Shown: positions 6,326-14,371, numbered from the stretch's first letter. The stretch is DNA of 15,005 nucleotides from Verrucomicrobiota bacterium (GCA_026398285.1 JAPLTI010000112.1:1-15005); one strand, 5' to 3'. The notes: generated by a model not told the origin, from the sequence alone. Made by a program: numbers and translations.

Positions 6326-7168
6326 TCAATGCATGCGCTTGCGGTTAACCTCGCGATACCTTGCCTTATCCGGGTAGGTCTTGGTCGGGTCGGCATAGTT
6401 GTTGCCGGCCTTGTCCTTTCCACGGGCGAGGTAGATGTGGTGGTAAGTCTCGACCTCGGGATTCAACTTCACATTGGTTCCCATGAATCGCATCGTGTAG
6501 CCGCAGCGGCGGATATCGCTCGTGTTGGGCTCACTTCCGTGCATCAAGCGGGCATCGTGCAGGCTGCACTGGCCCGCCTCCAGAATACAAGGCACCGCGA
6601 GTTCCTCCCGCCGTTGCACGGGATCGATCTCCAGATGGAAAACATTTTTTGCCGTATCGACATCCACATAGTCCGAAAACCCTTTTTGCCCTTCGGCATG
6701 GGTCCGTGGAATGACCTTCATGCATCCATTCACCAGAGTGGAGGGATCTACCGCCAACCATACGGTAACGATCTCTGTCGGAGCCTTCGCATCGTCGCTC
6801 CAGGCGACCATTGATTTCCAGTAGGCCGAGTCCTCATGCCAAGGCACGCGCTTGCCGTCGCCCTTCGGCTTGCAAATGAAATGCGTCGAGAAAAGGGCAA
6901 TGTCGGAACCGATGATCGGTTCGACAAGGTCAAGAACGGCATCCGACATGGCCCAGCGGAAAAGTTCGGTGTCCATGAAGTGCGGGACATCCATGGATTC
7001 CGGACGAACATCTGATGGAAGGTTGGCGATCTTTTCCTCGAAGTGTGCCCTCAAGGCGGCGAATTCACTCTGTGAAAACACAGGTTCCTTGGGAAGCAGA
7101 TATCCTTCGCGACTGAATTTCTCAACCTGTTCAGTGGTCAACCGGGGTTTGGTGTAGGTGTTGCTCAT
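6326..7168 (-). CDS. Phytanoyl-CoA dioxygenase (PhyH) family Fe(II)/2-oxoglutarate oxygenase
   Basis: 280 residues from the ATG at 7168; a TTG at 7189 would add seven residues but is less likely. The double-stranded beta-helix iron site is visible: HED in VPWHEDSAYW gives His111 and Asp113, the distal His210 is in ARLMHGSEPNTS, and Arg220 or Arg221 (DIRRCGYTMRF) would bind 2-oxoglutarate. VWLAVDPSTLVNGCMKVIPRTH is the conserved PhyH core strand. Family chemistry: 2-oxoglutarate- and O2-dependent hydroxylation, substrate highly variable in bacteria. It is followed by the propeller gene, with which it probably forms an operon, and is divergent from an AraC regulator 79 bp away. No Shine-Dalgarno is seen before the ATG. 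Substrate unknown. Confidence 0.88.
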   Translation of the reverse strand: MSNTYTKPRLTTEQVEKFSREGYLLPKEPVFSQSEFAALRAHFEEKIANLPSDVRPESMDVPHFMDTELFRWAMSDAVLDLVEPIIGSDIALFSTHFICKPKGDGKRVPWHEDSAYWKSMVAWSDDAKAPTEIVTVWLAVDPSTLVNGCMKVIPRTHAEGQKGFSDYVDVDTAKNVFHLEIDPVQRREELAVPCILEAGQCSLHDARLMHGSEPNTSDIRRCGYTMRFMGTNVKLNPEVETYHHIYLARGKDKAGNNYADPTKTYPDKARYREVNRKRMH

Positions 7169-7247
7169 AAGGCCGTCAAATATAGGCAACCCCAGACAGC
7201 GCGTCTTCCTTTGTCGAAAGATTATTTTATGTTATAGAAATATTTTT
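7169..7247. promoter_or_regulatory. Divergent promoter region between PhyH and AraC-1
   Basis: This 79-bp region is flanked by the two start codons. The half nearest AraC-1 is strongly AT-rich. TTGTCG (7211-7216) and TATAGA (7233-7238) are spaced 16 bp apart and resemble a sigma-70 promoter, but the -10 would lie only nine bases before the ATG, giving an almost leaderless message. The region is the natural place for AraC-1 to bind. Confidence 0.4.
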
Positions 7248-8084
7248 ATGAAGCGCTTCTTTTGGTCCAAGCTTGTTCAAAAAGGGGAATCGTTTCACAT
7301 TGTGAGGGCGGCATTGGATGGCAGAGATGCCGCTCCTTCCCATAAACAGGACTTCTCTGAGGTTTTTTGGATTGAACAGGGGCAGACCCTCCACAAGGTG
7401 AATGGCAGAGAATCACTGCTGGAGACAGGCGACATGGTCTTTGTGCGCTCGACGGATTCCCACTCTCTCGCCTCCACATCGCGGCAAGGATTCGTGATTG
7501 TGAACATCGCATTCCCCCAATCCACACTCGATTTCATCAAGGCGCGCTATTTCCCCTCCGAAACGCGGTGGTTTTGGAGGAAAGGCCCGCTGCCAGAGAC
7601 AACCCGGCTTTCCCCTTCCCGTCTCGACTGGCTTGGATATTGGGTTGGTCGCCTCGATGCGAGCCGACGGGAGCAGTGCGATATCGACATTTTCCTGCTC
7701 GAACTTTTCCGAGAACTCCGGAACGACCAGAAATCCCAAAACCTGCAGCGCGGGCCGGATTGGCTCGTCCGCGGACTCAGCCAACTGAAGAACCCCGGGA
7801 TTTTTACAGGCGGAACAGAGGCGCTTGCCCGAAGCTGCGGACGAACCTCCCAGCATGTGAATGCCAGCCTCCAACGCTTCCACGGCATCACCGCCACAGA
7901 AGCCGTCAATGCCGCCCGCATGGAATTCGCCTCCAGGGAACTACGCACAGGCACCAAGAAAATCCTCGAAATCTGTTTTGATTGCGGATTCGAAAACCTC
8001 TCCCACTTTTACCGGATATTCAAAGCAGCCACGGGCACGACACCCCGCGCCTACCGCGAGAATCATCAGCTTCTCATCCGGTGA
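7248..8084 (+). CDS. AraC-family regulator (AraC-1) with cupin sensor domain
   Basis: 278 residues from the ATG at 7248 (MKRFFWSKLVQ); the frame is open from 7158 but that extension overlaps the PhyH start region and looks non-coding. Residues about 30-95 form a cupin-like effector domain (APSHKQDFSEVFWIEQG, GDMVFVRSTDSHSL). The C-terminal double helix-turn-helix spans about 185-272, with TEALARSCGRTSQHVNASLQRF and the second-helix signature ILEICFDCGFENLSHFYRIFK...GTTPRAYR. It is divergent from the PhyH-propeller operon and so likely activates it in response to its substrate or product. It ends tail-to-tail with AraC-2 about 200 bp away. Ligand unknown. Confidence 0.92.
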   Translation: MKRFFWSKLVQKGESFHIVRAALDGRDAAPSHKQDFSEVFWIEQGQTLHKVNGRESLLETGDMVFVRSTDSHSLASTSRQGFVIVNIAFPQSTLDFIKARYFPSETRWFWRKGPLPETTRLSPSRLDWLGYWVGRLDASRREQCDIDIFLLELFRELRNDQKSQNLQRGPDWLVRGLSQLKNPGIFTGGTEALARSCGRTSQHVNASLQRFHGITATEAVNAARMEFASRELRTGTKKILEICFDCGFENLSHFYRIFKAATGTTPRAYRENHQLLIR

Positions 8085-8282
8085 AGACTTTTACACCTGT
8101 ATTTTGGCAATCACGCTGCGCCATATGCACAACTGCGAAACAACCCACCCAGAGAATGTGACATCAAAGAAACAGAGGTGTTAAACACCCTCGCAATCCA
8201 CTCCTATTCTTATCGTCGTAAAGCCCTTCCCTGAGCTTGCGGAATTCTTCCAATCCGACGCCTCGTCAATGCGACGGCTTCT
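8085..8282. other. Intergenic spacer between convergent AraC-1 and AraC-2 genes
   Basis: The 198 bp hold no convincing gene. A near-palindrome GGTGTTAAACACC lies around 8178-8190 without a T-run in either direction. No clear bidirectional terminator was found. Confidence 0.5.
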
Positions 8283-9107
8283 CTAAAGGTCCGGTGGACG
8301 AGGCCCTCCGGGTTGCCTCCGAAATGCGAGCGGGGATAGCCCTGTGTATGCAAGAAAGCGGGTGCAAAAATAGCGGTCCGTTTGAAACCCGCACTGGCTT
8401 GCGATCGCTTTCAGCGGAAGCCGGGAATGCCTCAACAAGTCCTTGGCGCGGTCGAGTCGTAATCTTGCGAGGTATTGCGTCATGGAAATTCCCTCCAACC
8501 TTTGAAAGAGGTGGCGCAGGTAGTCCTCGCTCACACCAGCGTGTCCAGCCACTTCAGCAACGCAGTGAATCGAACCGAAGTGCTCCTGCATGAATTGTCG
8601 CGCATTCTGAACAAAGACCTTTTGCGGATCGGAAATACGGATTTCGCTTTCCGAGATCGCGCAAAGCCGCAGGAGAAGTGCCGTGACACGGAGGTCCAGA
8701 ATGCATGATGTGGGAGAACCGGACATTGGAATGGCCCGCGACAGAGACCAAAACTCTTCACCGATCGAGGGGTCAGAAAGATGCGCGAAGCAATCCGCTG
8801 CCGGAAAGAGGTCGGCCGCTTTCGAAGGAACCTTTAGATGAATGCAAACATCCGCTCCGGGGCGCGAAGGAGCTTGATCATGACGAACCCGCGCGGAGTA
8901 AAGCACCACACTCCTGTCGGAGTAGACGATTTCCGTTCTGTCCTCCAGGCATGATATCGCCTCCCCTGACGGATGGTAAACGAGTTCCATGACCTCATGA
9001 TCGTGCATGGGGCAACGGCGCAGAGTTGTCTCTTGAGACCAACCGCAAACAAATGTGGCGGGCTTGCGGAGAAGAATGGTGCTGAGTTTTTGAAAGGAAT
9101 TCGACAA
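8283..9107 (-). CDS. AraC-family regulator (AraC-2)
   Basis: 274 residues if the TTG at 9107 is the start. An in-frame stop lies about 30 bp further upstream with no ATG or GTG between, and the next ATG (codon 34) would cut into the sensor domain (MHDHEVMELVYHPSG), so TTG is preferred. The N-terminal half is cupin-like (H35, H37, E41). The C-terminal AraC DNA-binding domain covers about 168-264, with HCVAEVAGHAGVSEDYLRHLFQ and LKAIASQCGFQTDRYFCTRF...TGLSPLAFR. Cysteines are scattered in both domains. It is divergent from the MDR-Gfo dehydrogenase operon across about 135 bp and is its probable regulator. Confidence 0.9.
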   Translation of the reverse strand: MSNSFQKLSTILLRKPATFVCGWSQETTLRRCPMHDHEVMELVYHPSGEAISCLEDRTEIVYSDRSVVLYSARVRHDQAPSRPGADVCIHLKVPSKAADLFPAADCFAHLSDPSIGEEFWSLSRAIPMSGSPTSCILDLRVTALLLRLCAISESEIRISDPQKVFVQNARQFMQEHFGSIHCVAEVAGHAGVSEDYLRHLFQRLEGISMTQYLARLRLDRAKDLLRHSRLPLKAIASQCGFQTDRYFCTRFLAYTGLSPLAFRRQPGGPRPPDL

Positions 9108-9242
9108 TGCCGGGAAATCAAAGGTAGTGCCTCATTTCTCTGTCAAGTTGCGCCTATCAGCAAATCCAAAAAACCGAAAAGTGGAATAAATAGCCGATTT
9201 GTTCATTTGAAGCCTGCCAATGAGCCGCCTAAGCAGGATGCC
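9108..9242. promoter_or_regulatory. Divergent promoter region between AraC-2 and the dehydrogenase operon
   Basis: 135 bp between the preferred TTG start of AraC-2 and GTG start of the dehydrogenase. It includes an A-rich stretch (CCAAAAAACCGAAAAGTGGA, near 9165) and AGGA at 9235-9238 just before the GTG, a possible short-spaced ribosome binding site. No clear direct-repeat AraC operator could be identified by eye. Confidence 0.4.
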
Positions 9243-10301
9243 GTGAACACACCAATCCCAGCCGTCGTTTTTAGCGAACCGAACAAAGTGACCCTCTCCA
9301 CCGTGCAGCGGAATGAATGCGGTCCCACAGAGGTTGTCATCCGCACCCATTACTCGATTATCTCGCCGGGAACGGAACTTCGCATGCTCGCCGGGCACTA
9401 TGGCGCGGCGGAAAAGTTTCCCTATGTGCCAGGCTATACCTCGGTCGGAGAAATCATCGAGGTAGGCAGCGAGGCGAAAGGTTGGCGCGTCGGCGATCTG
9501 GTGAGCGCAAGAAACACCCGTCCACTTGTGAATATGAGGACCCTTTACGGAGCGCACAGCGCGGAGCTGGTGGCCTCAACGAATGATACCGACCGTCCCG
9601 CATTGCTGCCCGCTGGAGCGGAGCCGCTGAATTACATCCTCACAGAGCTCGCCGCCATCCCCCTGCGTGGCGTCGAGGCGGCTATGCCGAAACCCGGCGA
9701 GACCGCGATCGTCATCGGGCAGGGCCTCATCGGATCGCTTTCGGCAAAATGGCTTTTGCTGGCAGGTTGCCGAGTGGCCGTGGTGGACATGGAGGAATCC
9801 CGCCTTGAGCGTGCCCTCAGGAATGGAGCCGCCCTCGCCGTCTCCGCCGCCGACAAAAATCTCAAGGAGCGTCTCGGCGTTTTCACCAATGGTGGCGCGG
9901 ACATCGTCGTCGAGGCATCGGGCTCCTCGCCAGGCGTTGAGCTTGCGCGCTCCCTGCTTCGCCGCAAGCCGCAGAACTATTCCGCCGACTACACCGTCGA
10001 GCCGATTCATTTCTACGGAGGCGACTGGCCGCGGCTGATCTTTCAAGCAAACTACCTCGAACCCGTTTCCTGGAATCCAGACCACACGGCCCCAGGAGAG
10101 GGATCCATCATCATCACCCCGCGCGATCGGGGAATGGAGGAACGCCAGCGCGTGATCGAGCATATCCGGGCGGGGCGTTTCAAGTCCTCCGATTTTCTAG
10201 ATGCCGTCCTTCCCTACACGGAGGCGCCGGACGCCTATGCAGGCCTCAAGGAGCGACGCTTGTTCTCGGCCGTCCTTGACTGGAAAGGAGCAACGAAATG
10301 A
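9243..10301 (+). CDS. Zinc-site-less MDR (alcohol dehydrogenase-like) oxidoreductase
   Basis: 352 residues from the GTG at 9243. The frame stays open back to 8973, but that extension lies over the AraC-2 gene and there is no ATG nearer the conserved region. The N-terminal GroES-like domain shows IISPGTELRML and YVPGYTSVGEIIEVG (61-75), and the Rossmann fold shows AIVIGQGLIGSLSAKW (155-170) followed by VAVVDMEES, where Asp182 at the end of beta-2 favours NAD(H). The Cys that normally ligates catalytic zinc is absent (SIISPGTE), and there is no structural-zinc four-Cys lobe. It resembles the threonine-dehydrogenase-like or bi-domain-oxidoreductase N-terminal half. Its TGA overlaps the ATG of the next gene (ATGA), so the two are translationally coupled. 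Substrate probably a sugar, polyol or derivative; unproven. Confidence 0.82.
   Translation: MNTPIPAVVFSEPNKVTLSTVQRNECGPTEVVIRTHYSIISPGTELRMLAGHYGAAEKFPYVPGYTSVGEIIEVGSEAKGWRVGDLVSARNTRPLVNMRTLYGAHSAELVASTNDTDRPALLPAGAEPLNYILTELAAIPLRGVEAAMPKPGETAIVIGQGLIGSLSAKWLLLAGCRVAVVDMEESRLERALRNGAALAVSAADKNLKERLGVFTNGGADIVVEASGSSPGVELARSLLRRKPQNYSADYTVEPIHFYGGDWPRLIFQANYLEPVSWNPDHTAPGEGSIIITPRDRGMEERQRVIEHIRAGRFKSSDFLDAVLPYTEAPDAYAGLKERRLFSAVLDWKGATK
10284..10290 (+). promoter_or_regulatory. Strong Shine-Dalgarno for the Gfo/Idh/MocA gene
   Basis: AAAGGAG sits seven bases before the ATG at 10298, inside the end of the MDR gene. It is the clearest ribosome binding site in the window and fixes the ATGA-overlap start. 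Confidence 0.75.
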
Positions 10302-11323
10302 GTTCCCCGATGCGCGCCGTCATCATTGGATGCGGAACCGGCGGTCAAGGCCGGGCTGGACGCCACTCGATAGCCTATGCCCATGCCCTGAGCATGAAAC
10401 GCAGCGCAGGTCTCGTGCATCTTGCCGCCGCCGCCACCCGCACTCCGAGGAATGCCGAAGCCTTTGCCAGCGAGTTTCCGGGAACAACGATGTATTCCGA
10501 CTACAGGGAAATGCTCACCGTCGAGGCTCCGTATTTCGTGAGTGTCTGCGCCTTTCCGCCTGAGCGTGAGGAAATGGTGATGGCTGCCATCGCGGCAGGC
10601 GCCAAGATCATCCTTGCGGAGAAACCCTTCGCGCTCAATGCGGCATCAGCCCACAGAATGCTTGATGCTGCCGAATCTGCCGGAGCCCGCATTTTTGTGA
10701 ACTTTCAGCGTCGCTATGGGGCTCCCTTTGCAGCGGCCTACGACGCGATCCATTCCGGAATGATCGGTAGACTCAGCTCCGTTCACGTCGTTCACCCCGG
10801 CACCGGATTCATCAATTTTGGCCCCCACCTTCTGGATACCGCCGCAGGATGGCTCGCGCCACGCAATCCAGTGAGAGCCTTCGCTGCGATCCACTGGTCT
10901 GACTCCGAGAAATACCAAGGAGTCGCCATTGAAGAACAACTATTGGGAACCGTTCATTTCGATGACGGAGCCAGATTGATTGTGGAATCCGGCGAGCACA
11001 CGCCTTCTCTTTGCACGATTCTAAGGGCGGACGGCGATCAGGGATTCGTCGAACTCGTCCTTTCTCCCGAAGAAGGCGACATAGGGACATTGCGCGGTTT
11101 CTCAGCAAAATCAGGCGCAATCAAATGTCCTGTCGCCGATGAAAACTTCCATCACGGAACAATCGAAACAAACCTCTATTTCGACAGATTGTTCATGGAT
11201 ATCCTTGCACACCACAAGGCAGGCGATCCCTCGCGCGTGGATGCAAAAATCGCCCTGCAGGGTATCGAGATGCTGGAAAAATGGAGTATCTCAGCGAAGG
11301 AGAACCGCATTATAGACTGGTAG
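10298..11323 (+). CDS. Gfo/Idh/MocA-family NAD(P)-dependent oxidoreductase
   Basis: 341 residues. The N-terminal Rossmann nucleotide motif is MRAVIIGCGTGGQG (5-18). The family EKP signature is at 108-110 (ILAEKPFALN), followed by NFQRRYG (135-141) and the catalytic-site segment NFGPHLLD (173-180), which supplies His177 and Asp180. Family role: reversible oxidation of sugars, inositols, amino-sugars or nucleotide sugars. The ATG overlaps the MDR stop (ATGA) and has a strong Shine-Dalgarno. An unusual RAGRHSIAYAHALSMK stretch follows the nucleotide motif where most relatives are shorter and more glycine-alanine rich. With the MDR partner it likely performs two consecutive or alternative oxidations of one substrate. 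It converges on the desaturase gene 18 bp away. Confidence 0.88.
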   Translation: MSSPMRAVIIGCGTGGQGRAGRHSIAYAHALSMKRSAGLVHLAAAATRTPRNAEAFASEFPGTTMYSDYREMLTVEAPYFVSVCAFPPEREEMVMAAIAAGAKIILAEKPFALNAASAHRMLDAAESAGARIFVNFQRRYGAPFAAAYDAIHSGMIGRLSSVHVVHPGTGFINFGPHLLDTAAGWLAPRNPVRAFAAIHWSDSEKYQGVAIEEQLLGTVHFDDGARLIVESGEHTPSLCTILRADGDQGFVELVLSPEEGDIGTLRGFSAKSGAIKCPVADENFHHGTIETNLYFDRLFMDILAHHKAGDPSRVDAKIALQGIEMLEKWSISAKENRIIDW

Positions 11324-11341
11324 TCTTCTTGGCGCTTCAAG

Positions 11342-12403
11342 TCATGCCGCGTTCGGCAACTCGGGAACAAAGACATAGTCCGGGTTCTCGCGTTGATTTT
11401 TAAGAATGGGAATGATTTCGCGCCAGGTAGCCCATAGCCCGTGCGGAGCGGGTGGCAGGTCGTGCGCGATCGCTTTGCGGAGCGCGGGCAGATTGTAGAA
11501 CGGCACCGCCGGGAACATGTGATGCTCCACATGATACTGCATGTTCCAATAGAGGAACCCGACAAAGGGGCTGCAGGTGTAAGTGCGGCAGCAGAGCCTG
11601 AAATCCGGCGCGTTAGGCACCAGACCGATGTGCTGGGGCGTTCCGCAGAGCGTTACCAACCAACCACAATAGAAAACAGGCAGGTTGACCAAGAGAATCA
11701 GGATCCACTGCCCAGTGGCGATGAAGATGGCAGCCAGAGCCAGATGGCCAAACAAAACCACAGAGGCCCATTTGCGGTGGCGGCGGCGCAGTTCCGCGTT
11801 CTCCGCAGGAAGGACTTTCTGCATCCACTCCTCCCCGCCGGCGAAGAGTCCTTCGCCCTTGAGGCTGCCAGTCGCATATTTGAACCATTTTTTCAACGCT
11901 CCCCAAACTCCGACCGGATTCGGGAAGGGCACCAGTTGCCAGAACCAGAACTTTACGGCATCCCAGTCCATTTTTTGCGGAAGGATCACTTCACCATCAT
12001 GGTCCTGATGCACGGTGACCTGATGGTGCTTCACATGGCTCACGCGAAAGCTGACCGGGTCGCTCCATGTCAGGAACGAAAACACATCCATGAAAAGATC
12101 GTTCAGCCACTGCCTACGGAACGGCGTCTTGTGAACCAACTCGTGCACGGCCACGAGCCCCATGAACTGGGCAAAGGTGCCGTGAAGAAAAACAAACAAT
12201 ACAAGCAGGGGAACCATCCATGCCCAATTTGCCTGTGAGATGCTGCCATAAGCAATATAGGCCGCCGTGCCCGTGCAGGCGTAGAGCCCAAGGTGCAGAA
12301 GCGCTTGACGGAGCGCTTTTGCATCATGGCGTTTCATTAACTCACTCATCACGGCTTTGTCCACTTTGGTGCGATACCAGTTGATTTTGATTTGTTCGTT
12401 CAT
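11342..12403 (-). CDS. Membrane fatty acid desaturase-like di-iron protein
   Basis: 353 residues from the ATG at 12403. Three histidine clusters of the membrane desaturase/hydroxylase superfamily are present: HELVH (87-91), HVKHH (123-127) and HVEHH (291-295), plus the QHIGL histidine (258). Hydrophobic helices are visible at about 36-52, 62-86, 214-229 and 233-251, consistent with an integral inner-membrane enzyme. The C-terminal SPFVGFLYWNMQYHVEHH segment is typical of a bacterial desaturase subgroup whose substrates are largely uncharacterised. It lacks the longer alkane-hydroxylase-type pattern (NYxEHYG). A cysteine cluster CCRTYTC (271-277) is notable. It is divergent from AraC-3 and convergent with the Gfo gene. 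A lipid or hydrocarbon acyl substrate is expected from the family; the regulator pairing suggests inducible use rather than housekeeping. Confidence 0.85.
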   Translation of the reverse strand: MNEQIKINWYRTKVDKAVMSELMKRHDAKALRQALLHLGLYACTGTAAYIAYGSISQANWAWMVPLLVLFVFLHGTFAQFMGLVAVHELVHKTPFRRQWLNDLFMDVFSFLTWSDPVSFRVSHVKHHQVTVHQDHDGEVILPQKMDWDAVKFWFWQLVPFPNPVGVWGALKKWFKYATGSLKGEGLFAGGEEWMQKVLPAENAELRRRHRKWASVVLFGHLALAAIFIATGQWILILLVNLPVFYCGWLVTLCGTPQHIGLVPNAPDFRLCCRTYTCSPFVGFLYWNMQYHVEHHMFPAVPFYNLPALRKAIAHDLPPAPHGLWATWREIIPILKNQRENPDYVFVPELPNAA

Positions 12404-12507
12404 GGCAGATCGAAAGAAAACATTTCCGCGTCAACGGGTCCATATCCCCACTGATCTATTTCATATCTCTATTGCCTTTTTTAAAACATGGAGACACCTT
12501 GATTCGC
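12404..12507. promoter_or_regulatory. Divergent promoter region between the desaturase and AraC-3
   Basis: 104 bp, relatively AT-rich, containing GATCTATTTCATATCTCTAT with two imperfect CTAT-type half sites. No clear Shine-Dalgarno precedes the desaturase ATG. GGAGA (12490-12494) lies upstream of both the TTG at 12499 and the ATG at 12508 of AraC-3. Confidence 0.4.
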
Positions 12508-13362
12508 ATGGCACCACGTTCCTCGAAGCCGGTCAGCGCCATTCCGAAAACGGAAGACCTCTACCGCGCGGAGTCGCGCGGAGACGATTTCCACATGTTT
12601 GGACGGGCTATTTACCTGCCAGGCGGGTGGCACGGCCCGCGAAGGCAGAATGTGTATTTTCTCATCACGATTCTGGAAGGCAGCGTCGCGATCGACTGCC
12701 ATGGACGCCGAATCCAACTTGGATCAGGCGAAGGAGTCATCCTGCCTCCCCGTGGAGTGGAATTTTTTCGTTTTGATCCGGATGTAAAAAGCGTCCACCT
12801 GTGGTGCCAGATTGCGCCGAGCCTCACAAAGAGGCACGAACGCGAACTCCTGCTCTTGGCCGGGCACACCTCACCCGTTCCGGCATCCGTCAGCATCCAC
12901 ATCGAGGAAGGACTCTCCATCCCAATGAATGCAGGCCCACACTTGAACCTCGCGATGCAGACCCTTGCAAAAGCCTGTCTGCTTCGCTTTGCGGCCCACG
13001 CCTCCGAAAGTGTTCCTGCAAAGCAACCGCGCCACCAGGCTGTGCAGCGGGCGCTCGAAGCGGTTTCCATGAATCCCGCTAAATTCCGCAGCGCCGAGGA
13101 CCTCGCCCGCCACTGTGGGATTTCCTACTCACGCCTTCGAAAGCTTTTTCAGGACGATCAAGACGAGAGCCCCACGGCAACTATCTGGCGCTTGAAGACC
13201 GATCAAGCTGTTCAATTGATCCGCGCCACCGGCCTAACCTTGGCCGAAGTCGCCGAGCAGTGCGGCTTTTCCAGCGCCTTCCACCTCTCACGCTGCGTCA
13301 AAAATCGCATGGGAGTTGCGCCACGCGAACTCCGAAAAAACGAACAAGCAAAAGGCCATTGA
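12508..13362 (+). CDS. AraC-family regulator (AraC-3)
   Basis: 284 residues from the ATG at 12508; TTG codons at 12472 and 12499 would add 12 or 3 residues. N-terminal cupin-like sensor: FGRAIYLPGGWHGPRR, ILEGSVAIDCHGRRIQLGSGEGVILPP. C-terminal AraC helix-turn-helix pair (about 190-276): AEDLARHCGISYSRLRKLFQ and LAEVAEQCGFSSAFHLSRCVKNRMGVAPRELR. It is the likely controller of the divergent desaturase. It is followed by a 223-bp spacer and then the convergent AraC-4. Ligand unknown. Confidence 0.91.
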   Translation: MAPRSSKPVSAIPKTEDLYRAESRGDDFHMFGRAIYLPGGWHGPRRQNVYFLITILEGSVAIDCHGRRIQLGSGEGVILPPRGVEFFRFDPDVKSVHLWCQIAPSLTKRHERELLLLAGHTSPVPASVSIHIEEGLSIPMNAGPHLNLAMQTLAKACLLRFAAHASESVPAKQPRHQAVQRALEAVSMNPAKFRSAEDLARHCGISYSRLRKLFQDDQDESPTATIWRLKTDQAVQLIRATGLTLAEVAEQCGFSSAFHLSRCVKNRMGVAPRELRKNEQAKGH

Positions 13363-13585
13363 TTCCCGAATGTGCGGTTGCCCCAGTGTTGATATCCAGT
13401 ATTGTTCCGCACGTAGCATTACCCCCCCCCTCATTAAGAGCGAGCAAGAGTGTAGTCTTCACCACCACGGCTTGAAATTGATTCGCTCGCTATGTTCGGA
13501 CGCTACAATTACGCAAACGCGGAGGACGGACTGGCGAAACACAGTCATCCCAGCGCTTTTTGAACCGCGCTCATAAATCGTCCAC
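13363..13585. other. Intergenic spacer between convergent AraC-3 and AraC-4 genes
   Basis: The 223 bp hold no supported gene. Notable are a nine-base C run (13422-13430) and no clear hairpin followed by T-run. Short frames here lack recognisable protein features. Confidence 0.5.
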
Positions 13586-14371
13586 TCATGAGTTTTGCAA
13601 ACGGTATTGGGTGGGGCTGCTCCCTGTTTCCTTTCGGATTGCTTTGTTAAAGTGAGGCAAGTCCTTGAAGCCAGAACTCATCGCAATCGACTTGATGCTC
13701 ATCGCCGAACGACGCAATAAGCTGCACGCACGCCCGATGTTGGTCTGGAGAATATATTCTTTAGCACCGCACTGAAACTCCTTTTGAAAGAGCCTTGTCA
13801 ACTGACTGCGTGAAACTCCCAATTGGGCAGCCAGATTTTGGACGCGCAAATTTTTTCCCGGATTATTACGGATCACCGCCAACGCAACTTGCAGCGTTGG
13901 ATGAAGAATATGCAAAAAAGCAGGACTACTAGAAGGTTCGCCCAGCTGAAACAACAAATCCCAAAGCCTAACGCTGGTGCGCAACTTATCCCCAGCTTCA
14001 AAAAAACGCACCAACTCGTCAAACTGACCTCCAAACCCATCAAGAACGGCATCAGGCGAACTCAACAGGCATATGTCCACACCTCCCCTGTGCGAGAGTG
14101 ACCGGGATTTGAAGTGTGCATAATAATGGGAGGCGTGGGGTGGAAAGTGCCACTGCACCTCGACCCCCGGAGGGATCAGGCTGACCGAGCCAGTTTGAAA
14201 TACAAGCGACTTGTCGGCAATTTTCAATGTTCCGGAGTAATTGTAAAAATGAAGGCTCCAGCATTCCTTCTGGCAATGGACCTCAAACGCTTTTGCGCCA
14301 TGCAAACAAAGCCCGCATTGGACCGGCTGGGGACGCACCTTGATGGGAAAACTGGAGACCGGAACGCTCAT
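13586..14371 (-). CDS. AraC-family regulator (AraC-4)
   Basis: 261 residues from the ATG at 14371. The N-terminal half is cysteine-rich near residues 19-37 (CGLCLHGAKAFEVHCQKEC) with a cupin-like fold region containing WSLHFYNYSGTL and SLIPPGVEVQWHF. The C-terminal double helix-turn-helix covers about 162-257, with VQNLAAQLGVSRSQLTRLFQKEF and IKSIAMSSGFKDLPHFNKAIRKETGSSPTQYR. It is divergent from the isomerase-like gene across 109 bp and so likely regulates it. The clustered N-terminal cysteines raise a metal- or redox-sensing possibility, but cysteine-containing cupin domains also occur without it. Confidence 0.91.
   Translation of the reverse strand: MSVPVSSFPIKVRPQPVQCGLCLHGAKAFEVHCQKECWSLHFYNYSGTLKIADKSLVFQTGSVSLIPPGVEVQWHFPPHASHYYAHFKSRSLSHRGGVDICLLSSPDAVLDGFGGQFDELVRFFEAGDKLRTSVRLWDLLFQLGEPSSSPAFLHILHPTLQVALAVIRNNPGKNLRVQNLAAQLGVSRSQLTRLFQKEFQCGAKEYILQTNIGRACSLLRRSAMSIKSIAMSSGFKDLPHFNKAIRKETGSSPTQYRLQNS

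Noticed and set aside
7211..7238. Sigma-70-like promoter for AraC-1 (TTGTCG, 16 bp, TATAGA)
   Set aside because: The match is moderate in an AT-rich background and the -10 would be only nine bases from the ATG; noted under the promoter region but not called as a separate site.
7158..7247. N-terminal extension of AraC-1 to an ATG at 7158
   Set aside because: It overlaps the start of the divergent PhyH gene and covers the AT-rich promoter-like region; the ATG at 7248 leaves a complete cupin plus AraC domain.
8178..8190. Near-palindrome GGTGTTAAACACC as a bidirectional terminator
   Set aside because: The stem is short, the centre is imperfect and there is no T-run on either side.
8973..9242. 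N-terminal extension of the MDR dehydrogenase to an upstream ATG
   Set aside because: It would overlap the first 45 codons of AraC-2 on the other strand and adds about 90 residues with no similarity to the GroES-like fold; the GTG at 9243 gives normal family length.
11441..12238. Long plus-strand open frame (265 codons)
   Set aside because: Antisense to the desaturase with its three His boxes; the plus product is charged low-information sequence.
13422..13430. Nine-base C homopolymer as a phase-variation tract
   Set aside because: It is in the spacer between two convergent genes, not in a promoter or coding frame, so length changes would have no obvious effect.
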